This document shows positions 51,306 to 59,243 of a stretch of 64,000 nt of DNA, one piece after another (position 1 is the stretch's first letter; the number at the start of each line of letters is the position of its first letter). The position numbers and the translations under genes were made by a program. The DNA is taken from positions 2,858,001-2,922,000 of the forward strand of contig NZ_CP070490.1 of assembly GCF_016925635.1 (NCBI RefSeq). Reading direction: 5' to 3'. Origin of the DNA: Lysinibacillus fusiformis. Its GTDB lineage: Bacteria > Bacillota > Bacilli > Bacillales_A > Planococcaceae. The notes under the pieces were generated by a model. That model saw only the letters and a list, made by a program, of their open reading frames with translations. It was not told the origin of the DNA and made no database searches.

Positions 51306-51407
51306 CTGAAAGTATATACGTTCCAATTGCCGAAATTCGTGAGTAGTATCACGCGTACGTGTATTAACCTATTTAAAAAAGATAAGAAAGTAAAAAAATC
51401 CGACTAA
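51306..51407 (+). CDS. spoVM: Stage V sporulation protein SpoVM, apparent CTG start
   Basis: A 33-codon frame in the exact place of B. subtilis spoVM (after thiN, before rpmB). Reading the CTG at 51306 as Met gives MKVYTFQLPKFVSSITRTC and on, aligning from residue 1 with the 26-residue B. subtilis SpoVM (MKFYTIKLPKFLGG...). The family protein is an amphipathic helix that senses curvature of the forespore membrane and anchors SpoIVA and the coat. AGGGGG is 8 bases upstream, and between the preceding in-frame stop and this codon there is no ATG, GTG or TTG. The C-terminus runs on 7 residues past the family's length, into the terminator stem. Confidence 0.82.
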   Translation: MKVYTFQLPKFVSSITRTCINLFKKDKKVKKSD

Positions 51408-51435
51408 TGTTAGTCGGATTTTTTTACTTTCTTAT
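51382..51435. terminator. Perfect 26-base inverted repeat ending spoVM; bidirectional terminator
   Basis: The left arm 51382-51407 and right arm 51410-51435 are perfectly complementary, separated by two bases (in practice a small loop). The inner core AATCCGACTAA/TTAGTCGGATT is GC-richer and followed by a T-run in either direction. The left arm also encodes the last residues and stop of SpoVM. Confidence 0.9.
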
Positions 51436-51450
51436 AGAATACTAATCAAA

Positions 51451-51489
51451 GAAAAAAATCGATTGCGCTCAATGCGAAATCGATTTTTT
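51451..51489 (-). terminator. Terminator of rpmB
   Basis: AAAAATCGATTGCGCTC pairs with GCGAAATCGATTTTTT around 51455-51489; on the minus strand it lies just after the rpmB stop and is followed by a T-run. Confidence 0.85.
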
Positions 51490-51500
51490 AGAAGCAGCGA

Positions 51501-51689
51501 TTAAACGCGCTCGATTTTACCTGATTTTAATGCACGAGCAGAAACCCATACACGTTTTGGTTTACCGTCAACTAAGATACGAACTTTTTGAAGGTTAGCA
51601 CCCCAAGTACGTTTGTTAGCGTTCATAGCGTGGGAACGGTTGTTACCAGTACGAGCTTTACGTCCAGTGATTACACATTGTTTTGGCAT
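51501..51689 (-). CDS. rpmB: 50S ribosomal protein L28
   Basis: Large-subunit protein of 62 residues: [20 protein letters not shown] at the N-terminus, then the basic [12 protein letters not shown] and [19 protein letters not shown] segments of L28. It has one cysteine and not the four-Cys zinc form. AAGGAGGGAA lies about 8 bases before the ATG. It is transcribed against spoVM and yloU, as in B. subtilis. Confidence 0.97.
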   Translation of the reverse strand: MPKQCVITGRKARTGNNRSHAMNANKRTWGANLQKVRILVDGKPKRVWVSARALKSGKIERV

Positions 51690-51758
51690 GTTGTATTCCC
51701 TCCTTACTGTTGATGCTGAAAGATTATTATTTCAGTTCGGTATTTCACATACCATAAT

Positions 51759-51787
51759 AATTTAACATACGATGGCGTTCAGTGCAA
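51759..51787 (-). promoter_or_regulatory. Probable promoter of rpmB
   Basis: On the minus strand TTGCAC (51782-51787), 17-base spacer, TAAATT (51759-51764) with an upstream TG. A CTGAAA/TTTCAG hairpin (51716-51735) lies in the leader. Confidence 0.5.
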
Positions 51788-51876
51788 CAGTTTTCACATA
51801 ACCTTTCAAGAAAAAAACCTTTACAGACATAAAACAGTGATGAAAAAGTAGGGAAATTTTTACGGTAGCCATTCTA

Positions 51877-52620
51877 CTATCCTTTTCCTCGATAACCAAG
51901 TTTCGTCGATACGCGTCTACCAGTATCAACTAAACGCTCAATTAATGTAATAATATGATCTTGAGAGACATTAAAGCTCACAAATCCAATACTGACTGCA
52001 CCTATCACTTCACCAAAACCATCTAAAACAGAGACAGCAATGGAGGATGTACCTGCAGTTCGTTCTCCATGACTTATTGCATAGCCTTGTTGTCGAATTT
52101 GTTGAAGCTGCTCCTCTAATTCGGCCATTTCATCTTTAGCTACTAGTTGTTCTAAAATTTCCTTTGATTGTGCCTTTGACATGGAGGCAAGTATGGCTTT
52201 ATTGGCTGCACCGATATGCATGGGTATACGAATCCCCAACTGATCATAAATACGAATCGGATTTGCTGCACTGTCTATCCGTTCTATAATAATCGTATCT
52301 AATCCAGCTGGTTTACTTAAATAGACGCTTTCTTCAACCTCTCTTGCTAATCGCTCTAATTCAGGTCTGATTTTGCTAATATAATCCATCGTATCATACA
52401 CCTGTAAGCCAAGCTCCATCCATATGGTTCCAAGCCGATAATGTTTGGTCTGCTCATCTTGCTCAATCATCCCTTGTTTAATCATGGCTTTTAAAATTCT
52501 ATGTAAAGTACTTAGCGGTAAATCGCATTTAGTAGAAAGCTCTGAAATGGACAAGCTACTGTCGTTTGCATCAGTAGCTAAAACCTTCGCAATCGTCATT
52601 GCCCGTTCTAATAATTGCAT
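51877..52620 (-). CDS. IclR family transcriptional regulator
   Basis: Regulator of 247 residues from the ATG at 52620, which follows GGGAGGTGG at 5 bases; an in-frame start at 52662 is less well placed. The N-terminal winged helix (LSISELSTKCDLPLSTLHRILKAMI region, about residues 20-45) precedes a C-terminal effector-binding domain with ERTAGTSSIAVSVLDGFGEV, typical of IclR. It is divergent from the guanidino/arginine cassette and most likely controls it; see the palindrome at 52891. The effector is unknown. Confidence 0.93.
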   Translation of the reverse strand: MQLLERAMTIAKVLATDANDSSLSISELSTKCDLPLSTLHRILKAMIKQGMIEQDEQTKHYRLGTIWMELGLQVYDTMDYISKIRPELERLAREVEESVYLSKPAGLDTIIIERIDSAANPIRIYDQLGIRIPMHIGAANKAILASMSKAQSKEILEQLVAKDEMAELEEQLQQIRQQGYAISHGERTAGTSSIAVSVLDGFGEVIGAVSIGFVSFNVSQDHIITLIERLVDTGRRVSTKLGYRGKG

Positions 52621-52838
52621 TTGTCCCACCTCCCTTCTTCCTATTTTATTTTTATTCTCCATCTACGTCTAGTTCCAATATCCTCGAACGAATTAGTAGT
52701 CTAAACAAAAGCTGTATTTTTATTTAAGACAAGTACAAAAGGGTTCTTTAAGTGTATTTGCATAAATACTAATATAACTTTTTCTCCGAGAGTGAATGCA
52801 ATATAGATTAAAAGAAAAATAAAAGTTTTCTAAATATA

Positions 52839-52867
52839 TTGACAGTATAGCATAAAACGAATATATT
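52839..52867 (+). promoter_or_regulatory. Sigma-A promoter of the guanidino/arginine cassette
   Basis: TTGACA (52839-52844), 17-base spacer and TATATT (52862-52867), near consensus. Transcription would start about 55 bases before the first gene. Confidence 0.8.
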
Positions 52868-52889
52868 CTTCATATAAACTTTCCTCTTA

Positions 52890-52905
52890 ACGGAAACGTT
52901 TTCCA
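52890..52905 (+). promoter_or_regulatory. Palindromic operator candidate downstream of the promoter
   Basis: CGGAAACGTTTTCCA (52891-52905) matches the E. coli IclR site TGGAAAT-N-ATTTCCA at most positions, and also resembles a CcpA cre box with two mismatches. It lies about 17 bases after the predicted start of transcription, where a bound repressor would block. Another half-site CGGAAAT follows at 52911. Confidence 0.55.
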
Positions 52906-52929
52906 CTACACGGAAATGAGGTGAAAGGA

Positions 52930-53802
52930 ATGCATTATTGTTCATCAATGTATGCACCTTTGAAACACGTTATAGTAAAAGATCCAAAAGATGCTTTCCG
53001 AAGTCAGAAACATCTTAGTGATGAATGGAAAACATTTAACTACTTATCTGAGCCTAATTATGAAGAAGCTCTAAGTGAATATGCTGAATTTATTGGGATT
53101 CTTGAAAAGTATGTTGAGACTATTGATTATTTGCCAATAGCAGATGAAGTAGGATTAGATTCGCTCTACGCACATGATCCAGTTAAATTCACACCAAATG
53201 GTGCCATTATACTGAAGTCTGGCAAAAAATTAAGACAACCAGAAGCGGCAGTATACAAGGACTTTTTACAGGAAAAAGGTATTCCAGTCATTGGTGAACT
53301 TACAGGAGAGGCGGTTTCAGACGGTGGAGATATTGTTTGGCTAGATGATCGAACGCTCGTAGTGGGGAGAGGTTATCGTACAAACGATGAAGCCATTCGT
53401 CAGTTAAAGGAAATGACAGCCGATATGGTAGATGAATTTATAGTTGTACAGCTACCACATGATCTAGGTGAAGCTGAGTGTTTACATTTAATGTCTTTCA
53501 TAAGTATGGTAGACCGAGATTTAGCTGTTGTGCATTCGCGCCTAATGCCAGTATTTTTCAGACAACTGCTAATTGAGCGTGGCATCCAGCTAGTAGAAGT
53601 CCCGAAGGATGAATATGATGCGCTAGGCTGTAATGTGTTAGCGCTTGCACCAAGAGTATGTGTGATTCCTCAAGGCAATAAAGAAACAAAGCAACAGCTA
53701 CTTGATGCTGGAGCAACTGTGTATGAATATAAAGGCGATGAAATTACTGTTAAAGGAACTGGTGGGCCAACATGTTTAACTTGCCCAGTAGTAAGAGGAT
53801 AA
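52930..53802 (+). CDS. Amidinotransferase/arginine deiminase superfamily hydrolase (DDAH-like)
   Basis: A 290-residue member of the guanidino-group modifying superfamily, which acts on arginine, methylarginines or related compounds through a covalent Cys intermediate. Visible are the substrate-binding acidic segment DSLYAHDPVKF, SDGGDIVWLDDRTLVVG, the catalytic His region EAECLHLMSF, and the C-terminal Cys motif GGPTCLTCPVVRG. GAGGTG lies 6 bases before the ATG at 52930; an in-frame GTG at 52921 lies within that site. The exact substrate is not known. It is the first gene of the cassette and 14 bases before a second family member. Confidence 0.85.
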   Translation: MHYCSSMYAPLKHVIVKDPKDAFRSQKHLSDEWKTFNYLSEPNYEEALSEYAEFIGILEKYVETIDYLPIADEVGLDSLYAHDPVKFTPNGAIILKSGKKLRQPEAAVYKDFLQEKGIPVIGELTGEAVSDGGDIVWLDDRTLVVGRGYRTNDEAIRQLKEMTADMVDEFIVVQLPHDLGEAECLHLMSFISMVDRDLAVVHSRLMPVFFRQLLIERGIQLVEVPKDEYDALGCNVLALAPRVCVIPQGNKETKQQLLDAGATVYEYKGDEITVKGTGGPTCLTCPVVRG

Positions 53803-53816
53803 AGGAGAAGATGAAT

Positions 53817-54578
53817 ATGTTCAAAAATGTAATTGTCAAAAATCCAGGAAATAGTTTTGTAAACGGTTTAACAACTAGTGATTTAGGGAAGCCCATTTTA
53901 GAAAAATTGTTTGAACAGCACGAAAACTATGTAGAGGCTTTAAAAAAATGTGGTGTTGAGGTCACTCAATTACCAGCGAATGAAGCATTTCCAGATTCAA
54001 CATTTGTAGAGGATACAGCCGTATTAACACCTGAGTTTGCTATTATATCGAATCCTGGAGCAGTAGCTCGTAACCGTGAAATTGAAGAAATTGAACCAGC
54101 TGTAAAGCAATTCTATGAAAAAATTTACTATATTAAAGGTTCTGGAACACTTGATGGTGGAGATGTATTACAGGCAGAGAAAAAGTTTTACGTAGGGATT
54201 TCAGATCGCACAAATGAAGAAGGAGCGCAGCAATTTAAAGAAATTGTTGAGCAAGAGGGCTATGAGGCAACTATTATCCCATTAAAAGAGTTCTTCCATC
54301 TAAAAACAGGAATTGCCTATGTTGGGGAAAATCGCATGGTGCTAGCTGGTGAGTTTGTCGACCACCCTGCATTTGAATCTTACGATAAAATCATAATTCC
54401 TAAAGAAGATGAATATTCAGCTAACTGTATTCAAGTAAATGATTATATTATTATTCCAGCTGGCTATCCAGAAACAAATCGTAAACTACTGGATCTAGGC
54501 TATCAAACAATTGAACTTGATATGTCTGAATTCAGAAAACATGATGGTGGCTTAAGCTGTTTATCATTACGTTTTTAA
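53817..54578 (+). CDS. Dimethylarginine dimethylaminohydrolase (DDAH) family protein
   Basis: A 253-residue enzyme of the same superfamily, closer to DDAH, which cuts methylarginine to citrulline and methylamines. Signatures are DSTFVEDTAVLT (acidic substrate residues), GTLDGGDVLQ, catalytic His in FFHLKTGIAYVG and C-terminal Cys in HDGGLSCLSLRF. Start at 53817 (MFKNVIVKNPG) has AAAGGAG 9 bases upstream; ATG at 53811 is only 3 bases from it, and longer in-frame starts reach into the previous gene. It might instead act on arginine or another guanidine. Confidence 0.87.
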   Translation: MFKNVIVKNPGNSFVNGLTTSDLGKPILEKLFEQHENYVEALKKCGVEVTQLPANEAFPDSTFVEDTAVLTPEFAIISNPGAVARNREIEEIEPAVKQFYEKIYYIKGSGTLDGGDVLQAEKKFYVGISDRTNEEGAQQFKEIVEQEGYEATIIPLKEFFHLKTGIAYVGENRMVLAGEFVDHPAFESYDKIIIPKEDEYSANCIQVNDYIIIPAGYPETNRKLLDLGYQTIELDMSEFRKHDGGLSCLSLRF

Positions 54579-54592
54579 GTAATTCTAACAAT

Positions 54593-54626
54593 ACCCAATC
54601 AATTTAAAAGAGAAAATTGATTGGGT
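54593..54626 (+). other. Strong stem-loop between DDAH and permease genes
   Basis: ACCCAATCAATTT (54593-54605) pairs with AAATTGATTGGGT (54614-54626), a perfect 13-base stem. The T-run after it is poor (ACTTTCATTC), so partial termination or mRNA protection is likely. Confidence 0.6.
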
Positions 54627-54687
54627 ACTTTCATTCTATAAATATCAGAAAATTTAATATTTTACATTATATAGGAAGTAGGGATGG

Positions 54688-56115
54688 ATGTTGAATAAAG
54701 GGGATCAGCTTCACACTAATCAATTAAAACGTTCGATGAAAAGCCGTCACTTGTTAATGCTTTCACTTGGAGGTGTTATTGGAACAGGTTTATTTTTAAA
54801 TGTAGGCTATACCATTAATCAGGCAGGCCCAGGAGGCGCGCTTATTGGCTACTTGTTTGGTGGCTTAATTTTGTTTATGGTCATGAACTGTCTTGGAGAA
54901 TTGGCTGTTTACATGCCTGTTACAGGCTCCTTCCAAACATACGCAACACGTTTTATTAGTCCTTCAGCTGGTTTTTCATTAGGTTGGATGTATTTTGTCG
55001 GTTCTGCTGCCACAGCTGGTGTTGAATTTACGGCTGCAGGCATTTTAATGCAGCATTGGTTTCCAAGTGTACCAATTTGGATATGGTGTGCTGTGTTCAT
55101 GGTTCTTTTATTTGTCTTAAATGCTTTAACAACGAAGGGCTTTGCTGAAGCGGAATTCTGGTTTGCTAGTATAAAAGTTGTTGCAGTGATTGCATTTATC
55201 ATTATTGGTGGTGCGGCAATCTTTGGTTTAATTCCATTAGCAGATCGTCCAACTCCACATCTCACAAATTTAGCACCTTCTGGCTTATTCCCAGCAGGTA
55301 TTACGATTATTTTTGTCACAATGATGAATGTTATTTTTTCTTATCAGGGATCAGAGCTGGTTGGAATTGCAGCAGGGGAGACCGAGAACCCTGAAAAAAA
55401 TATTCCAAGAGCGATTCGTACAATTCTTTTCAGAATCATCGTTTTCTATATTGCTTCCATTATTGTATTGTCAGCAATATTCCCAGCATCAGAGCTTGGT
55501 CTTATGGAGAGTCCATTTGTCACGTTAATGAATTTAGCTGGTGTGCCTTATGCAGCTGGCATCATGAACTTTGTTATTTTGACGGCTATTTTATCAGTCG
55601 GTAATTCATGCTTATACGCATCAACACGTTTATTATTTTCTATGTCACAAGAGGGGATGGCGCCCAAGTTATTTGGTCGATTAACGAAAAATAAAGTACC
55701 ATTAAATGCGCTTATTTTTACAATGGTATTCTCGCTCTTATCATTGTTAACAAGTGTAATGGAAGCTGATGCTGTATTTGTATTACTAATGTCGGTAGCT
55801 GGAATATCTGTCACAATTTCATGGATGGGAATTTGTGCTTCTCAATTAATGTTCCGCTATCGCTATGTCAAGTCTGGAGGAAATGTGGCTGATCTAAAAT
55901 TTAAGACACCATTATTTCCACTGATTCCAGTATTTTGTATAATCTTCTGTGTATTTATTTTAGCATTTTTAGCGTTTGATCCAACACAAAGGATTGGTTT
56001 ACTGTACGGGATTGGCTTCTTTATTGCCTGTATGATCTTTTATCAATTGAAATTAAAAAAAGTGGCAACTGCTGCTACAGATAGCAAAAATGAAGAAACA
56101 CTAGAAGTTCGTTAA
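54688..56115 (+). CDS. Amino acid permease (APC superfamily, RocE-like)
   Basis: Membrane transporter of 475 residues with 12 predicted helices. The N-terminal KSRHLLMLSLGGVIGTGLFL is the amino acid permease signature, followed by MNCLGELAVYMPVTGSF and GSELVGIAAGETENPEKNIP, as in the arginine/lysine permeases of the AAT subgroup. Placement between guanidino hydrolases and a RocB-like gene suggests arginine or a related basic amino acid as substrate (inference). GGAAGTAGGGA precedes the ATG. Confidence 0.88.
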   Translation: MLNKGDQLHTNQLKRSMKSRHLLMLSLGGVIGTGLFLNVGYTINQAGPGGALIGYLFGGLILFMVMNCLGELAVYMPVTGSFQTYATRFISPSAGFSLGWMYFVGSAATAGVEFTAAGILMQHWFPSVPIWIWCAVFMVLLFVLNALTTKGFAEAEFWFASIKVVAVIAFIIIGGAAIFGLIPLADRPTPHLTNLAPSGLFPAGITIIFVTMMNVIFSYQGSELVGIAAGETENPEKNIPRAIRTILFRIIVFYIASIIVLSAIFPASELGLMESPFVTLMNLAGVPYAAGIMNFVILTAILSVGNSCLYASTRLLFSMSQEGMAPKLFGRLTKNKVPLNALIFTMVFSLLSLLTSVMEADAVFVLLMSVAGISVTISWMGICASQLMFRYRYVKSGGNVADLKFKTPLFPLIPVFCIIFCVFILAFLAFDPTQRIGLLYGIGFFIACMIFYQLKLKKVATAATDSKNEETLEVR

Positions 56116-56153
56116 TAGAATCTCTAACGAATGGGAGTTAAAGGAGAATTTTT

Positions 56154-57758
56154 ATGAATACTTTTATGTGGGATACACCCGAAAAACTACGTGCCCTCTT
56201 ATGTGAACTTGTGAGCTGGGAAAGCAGAACATTAACGAAGGGTGAAAATGAATTTGCCTTTCGCTTAAAAGATAAATTGTTAACGCTTCCATATTTTGAT
56301 AAACACCCGGAATTGATTGAATTACACGATGCAGGACTTGGCAGAAACGCGGTTACAGCCTTCTATAAGCATCCAACGGCAACGGAAACGGTTGTATTAA
56401 TTAGCCACTTTGATACCGTACATACGGAGGAATATGGTGAACTAGAGCCGTTAGCCTTTTATCCGGAAGAACTAACGAAAAAGCTACTGGAGCCTAAATA
56501 CCTAAAAGACTTACCAGAGGCAGCTCGCATTGATTTGGAGTCAGGGAATTATTTATTTGGTCGCGGCACAATGGATATGAAAATGGGTCTTGCCTTACAC
56601 ATGCAGTTAATTGAAAAGGCTAGCTTTGAGCAATGGCCGATTAATTTGATTTTAACGACGGTTCCTGATGAGGAAGTCAACTCTGCTGGTATGAGAGCCG
56701 CTGTTGTGGAACTGGTGAGACTGCGTGAACAGCATGGTCTATCCTATCAATTATTTTTAAATAGTGAGCCTTCGTTTTCACAAGGGCCATCGGATACGAA
56801 TGAATATATTTATTCAGGTACAATTGGTAAAATCATGCCTGCTGCCTTGTTCTATGGAAAAGAGACACATGTTGGTGAACCATTAAAAGGGATGACGGCT
56901 ACCTTTATCGCCTCCTATATGACACAGCATATGGAGTGGAACCCGCTTTTCCGTGAAACAGATTTAGGTGAAAGCACGCCACTACCCGTCTCTCTACAAT
57001 TAAAAGATTTAAAAATGGAGTATTCTACACAAACACCATATCGTGCGGCGGCACTTTACAATGTCTTCTTGTTAAAACGGACAGCGGCTGAAGTGATGGC
57101 TATTTTTGAGGAAGTTGCGTTACAGGCAATGGCTGCTTGCAATGCGCACTATCAGGACATTTGTACACGAGAAAATGTGCAGGGGGTGGGCAAAGTAAGG
57201 GTCTTACGCTACGAGGCATTATTGGAGCACGCCATCGATAAATTAGGGGCTGAAGAAGTACAAGCGATTAAGCAGCAGATTCTGCAACATAGTGCATGGG
57301 ATGATCGTGAAAAGTCCATTCGCATTGTGGATCAGCTCATGATTCGCTGCCAGGAACTAGCACCCGCAACAGTCCTGTTATATGCACCACCCTACTACCC
57401 TGCGATTAATTCATCCAATCATCCACTAGTGAAACAGTCGATTGAATTAATGAAGCAAACAGCTCAAACATTTGATATTGAGGTGGAGCAGATCCACTAC
57501 TTTAACGGCATTTGTGATTTAAGCTATGTGAACTATTCAGATGCATCCAATGAGTGGCTAGCATTTGAGCGGAACACACCAGTATGGGGCGACACGTATC
57601 ATATTCCATTTAAAGAAATGGAGGCATTACAAGGTCCTGTATTAAATGTCGGTCCATTTGGTAAGGATGCCCATCAAAAAACAGAACGATTGCATGTGGA
57701 TAGTGCTTTTAAAGAAATGCCTGTTATGATCGATACGCTTATTAAAAGTCTATTTTAG
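56154..57758 (+). CDS. rocB: RocB-like M20 family metallohydrolase
   Basis: A 534-residue protein resembling B. subtilis RocB, an arginine-utilisation protein of unsettled biochemical role. It is built like an M20 peptidase: metal ligands in LISHFDTVHT and GRGTMDMKMG, catalytic glutamate pair in PDEEVNS, further ligand in FLNSEPSF, and a C-terminal His in HQKTERLHVD. AAAGGAGAA lies 5-7 bases before the ATG. It follows the permease by 38 bases and ends the cassette at a terminator. The symbol is by similarity and position. Confidence 0.85.
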   Translation: MNTFMWDTPEKLRALLCELVSWESRTLTKGENEFAFRLKDKLLTLPYFDKHPELIELHDAGLGRNAVTAFYKHPTATETVVLISHFDTVHTEEYGELEPLAFYPEELTKKLLEPKYLKDLPEAARIDLESGNYLFGRGTMDMKMGLALHMQLIEKASFEQWPINLILTTVPDEEVNSAGMRAAVVELVRLREQHGLSYQLFLNSEPSFSQGPSDTNEYIYSGTIGKIMPAALFYGKETHVGEPLKGMTATFIASYMTQHMEWNPLFRETDLGESTPLPVSLQLKDLKMEYSTQTPYRAAALYNVFLLKRTAAEVMAIFEEVALQAMAACNAHYQDICTRENVQGVGKVRVLRYEALLEHAIDKLGAEEVQAIKQQILQHSAWDDREKSIRIVDQLMIRCQELAPATVLLYAPPYYPAINSSNHPLVKQSIELMKQTAQTFDIEVEQIHYFNGICDLSYVNYSDASNEWLAFERNTPVWGDTYHIPFKEMEALQGPVLNVGPFGKDAHQKTERLHVDSAFKEMPVMIDTLIKSLF

Positions 57759-57797
57759 CCAAATAAATGTTTTGATATTTAATTGAATACAATGTAA

Positions 57798-57830
57798 AAA
57801 GTTGATGCTATAAAGGTATCAACTTTTTTA
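57798..57830 (+). terminator. Terminator of the guanidino/arginine cassette
   Basis: AAAGTTGAT pairs with ATCAACTTT, followed by TTTT (57824-57830), about 40 bases after rocB. Confidence 0.85.
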
Positions 57831-57926
57831 TTTACCAGAAAAATTTAGATTGACTTGTATTTTTCATTATCATGACGATACATATAGGACATTATAATTA
57901 TTTGAAAGTGGACATGAGGAGCGAGC

Positions 57927-59135
57927 ATGATGGAAAATCAAGAAAAAATAGCTTTTTCTATTCGTGAAGAAATGGTTCAGTCGAATTTAAAAGGGATGAG
58001 AATGGTTGCTTGGACACTCATGTATGTATCAGCCATTATTTCGATTATTCATTATGGAGAGGTTTTCTTTATTAAGGCAGAAAGAGCTATGGTCCCCTTC
58101 TATATTGCTATTCATATCGCCATGTTTTATATAGATGTAGCAGTGTTATTGTTTATCCGAGAAAAGCGAATTCATATTACGCCTTTAACTATACAGAAGT
58201 ATGAACGATTGGTTGTTGTTTATATTTACACAATAATGCTATTGATTACTGCTATATCGGTATTGGATGTTTACTTTTTCCGCCATGCAGCATTGTATGA
58301 GGTGATTTTGATCATCATTTGTACAGTATTCGCATTACCTTTACGTAAAATTGTCTGGATTATTTTGCTTTCTGCATCAGCGATTATTGCGAGTGTGTAT
58401 ATGAGTGCTGGAATATCGAGTGAGAATATAAAAATCATATTACCGATGTCACTATTAATACCTATTGGTGTAATGATTCAATATCAGACCTATAAGGTTC
58501 GTAAACAAATCCATACCCAGCATATTTTATTGAATGAGGAAATGACCAAAACGAAACGACTATCAGAATTGTTGGCTACTAAAAATAATGAATTAGCAGA
58601 GCAAGCATTAAAAGATTCTTTAACGAATCTACCTAATCGACGTGCATTTAATCAAAAATTGAATAAAATAGGACATCAACTTCATCAAACACAATCTTTC
58701 TCAGTCATAATGATTGATATTGATTGCTTTAAAAAATTTAATGATTATTATGGACATTTACAGGGAGATGATGCAATTGTCAAAGTCGCATCCCTGTTGG
58801 ATGAAATTGCAGGGAAGTATAATGCATTCGTTGCCCGTTGGGGAGGCGAGGAATTTGTGATGATAAGTCAGCATACTCACAAGTTTGCTGAACCTGTTTG
58901 TGAAGAAATTTTAGAAGAAGTTCGAGAACTTAATATTCCGCATATACAATCTACTATTGCTCAACATGTTACGGTCAGTATTGGAATGTGCCATGCTAAA
59001 ATCACAAAATATGAGCAATTACAATCATGTTGTGAATTAGCTGACCAAGCGCTGTATTTAGCTAAGCAAAACGGACGAAACAACTATTATCGTAAAATGG
59101 CAATTTTTGATGAAGAAGCAAATGCGTCTATTTGA
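57927..59135 (+). CDS. Membrane diguanylate cyclase (GGDEF domain)
   Basis: Probable c-di-GMP synthase of 402 residues. About six membrane helices fill residues 20-195, then a short coiled linker and a GGDEF domain (about 225-390). The core is complete: DSLTNLPNRRAFN, DIDCFKKFNDYYGH and the active loop RWGGEEF. The RxxD inhibitory site usually five residues before that loop is absent, so product feedback is not expected. GAGGAGCG lies before ATGATG. It is a single gene with a TATAAT-like -10 at about 57893; no clear -35 seen. What the membrane part senses is unknown. Confidence 0.9.
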   Translation: MMENQEKIAFSIREEMVQSNLKGMRMVAWTLMYVSAIISIIHYGEVFFIKAERAMVPFYIAIHIAMFYIDVAVLLFIREKRIHITPLTIQKYERLVVVYIYTIMLLITAISVLDVYFFRHAALYEVILIIICTVFALPLRKIVWIILLSASAIIASVYMSAGISSENIKIILPMSLLIPIGVMIQYQTYKVRKQIHTQHILLNEEMTKTKRLSELLATKNNELAEQALKDSLTNLPNRRAFNQKLNKIGHQLHQTQSFSVIMIDIDCFKKFNDYYGHLQGDDAIVKVASLLDEIAGKYNAFVARWGGEEFVMISQHTHKFAEPVCEEILEEVRELNIPHIQSTIAQHVTVSIGMCHAKITKYEQLQSCCELADQALYLAKQNGRNNYYRKMAIFDEEANASI

Positions 59136-59178
59136 AGTCAGAAAACGTTGCTACGAAGCCTTTCAATACCCCCTTAGG

Positions 59179-59208
59179 TTGCTTAAATTATAACGAAAGT
59201 GTTACAAT
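59179..59208 (+). promoter_or_regulatory. Possible promoter of yloU-yloV
   Basis: TTGCTT (59179-59184), 18-base spacer, TACAAT (59203-59208). Transcription would start about 30 bases before the yloU start. Confidence 0.5.
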
Positions 59209-59243
59209 ATAGTTTAGTCAAAAAGAGCCAAGGGGGCATTTCT

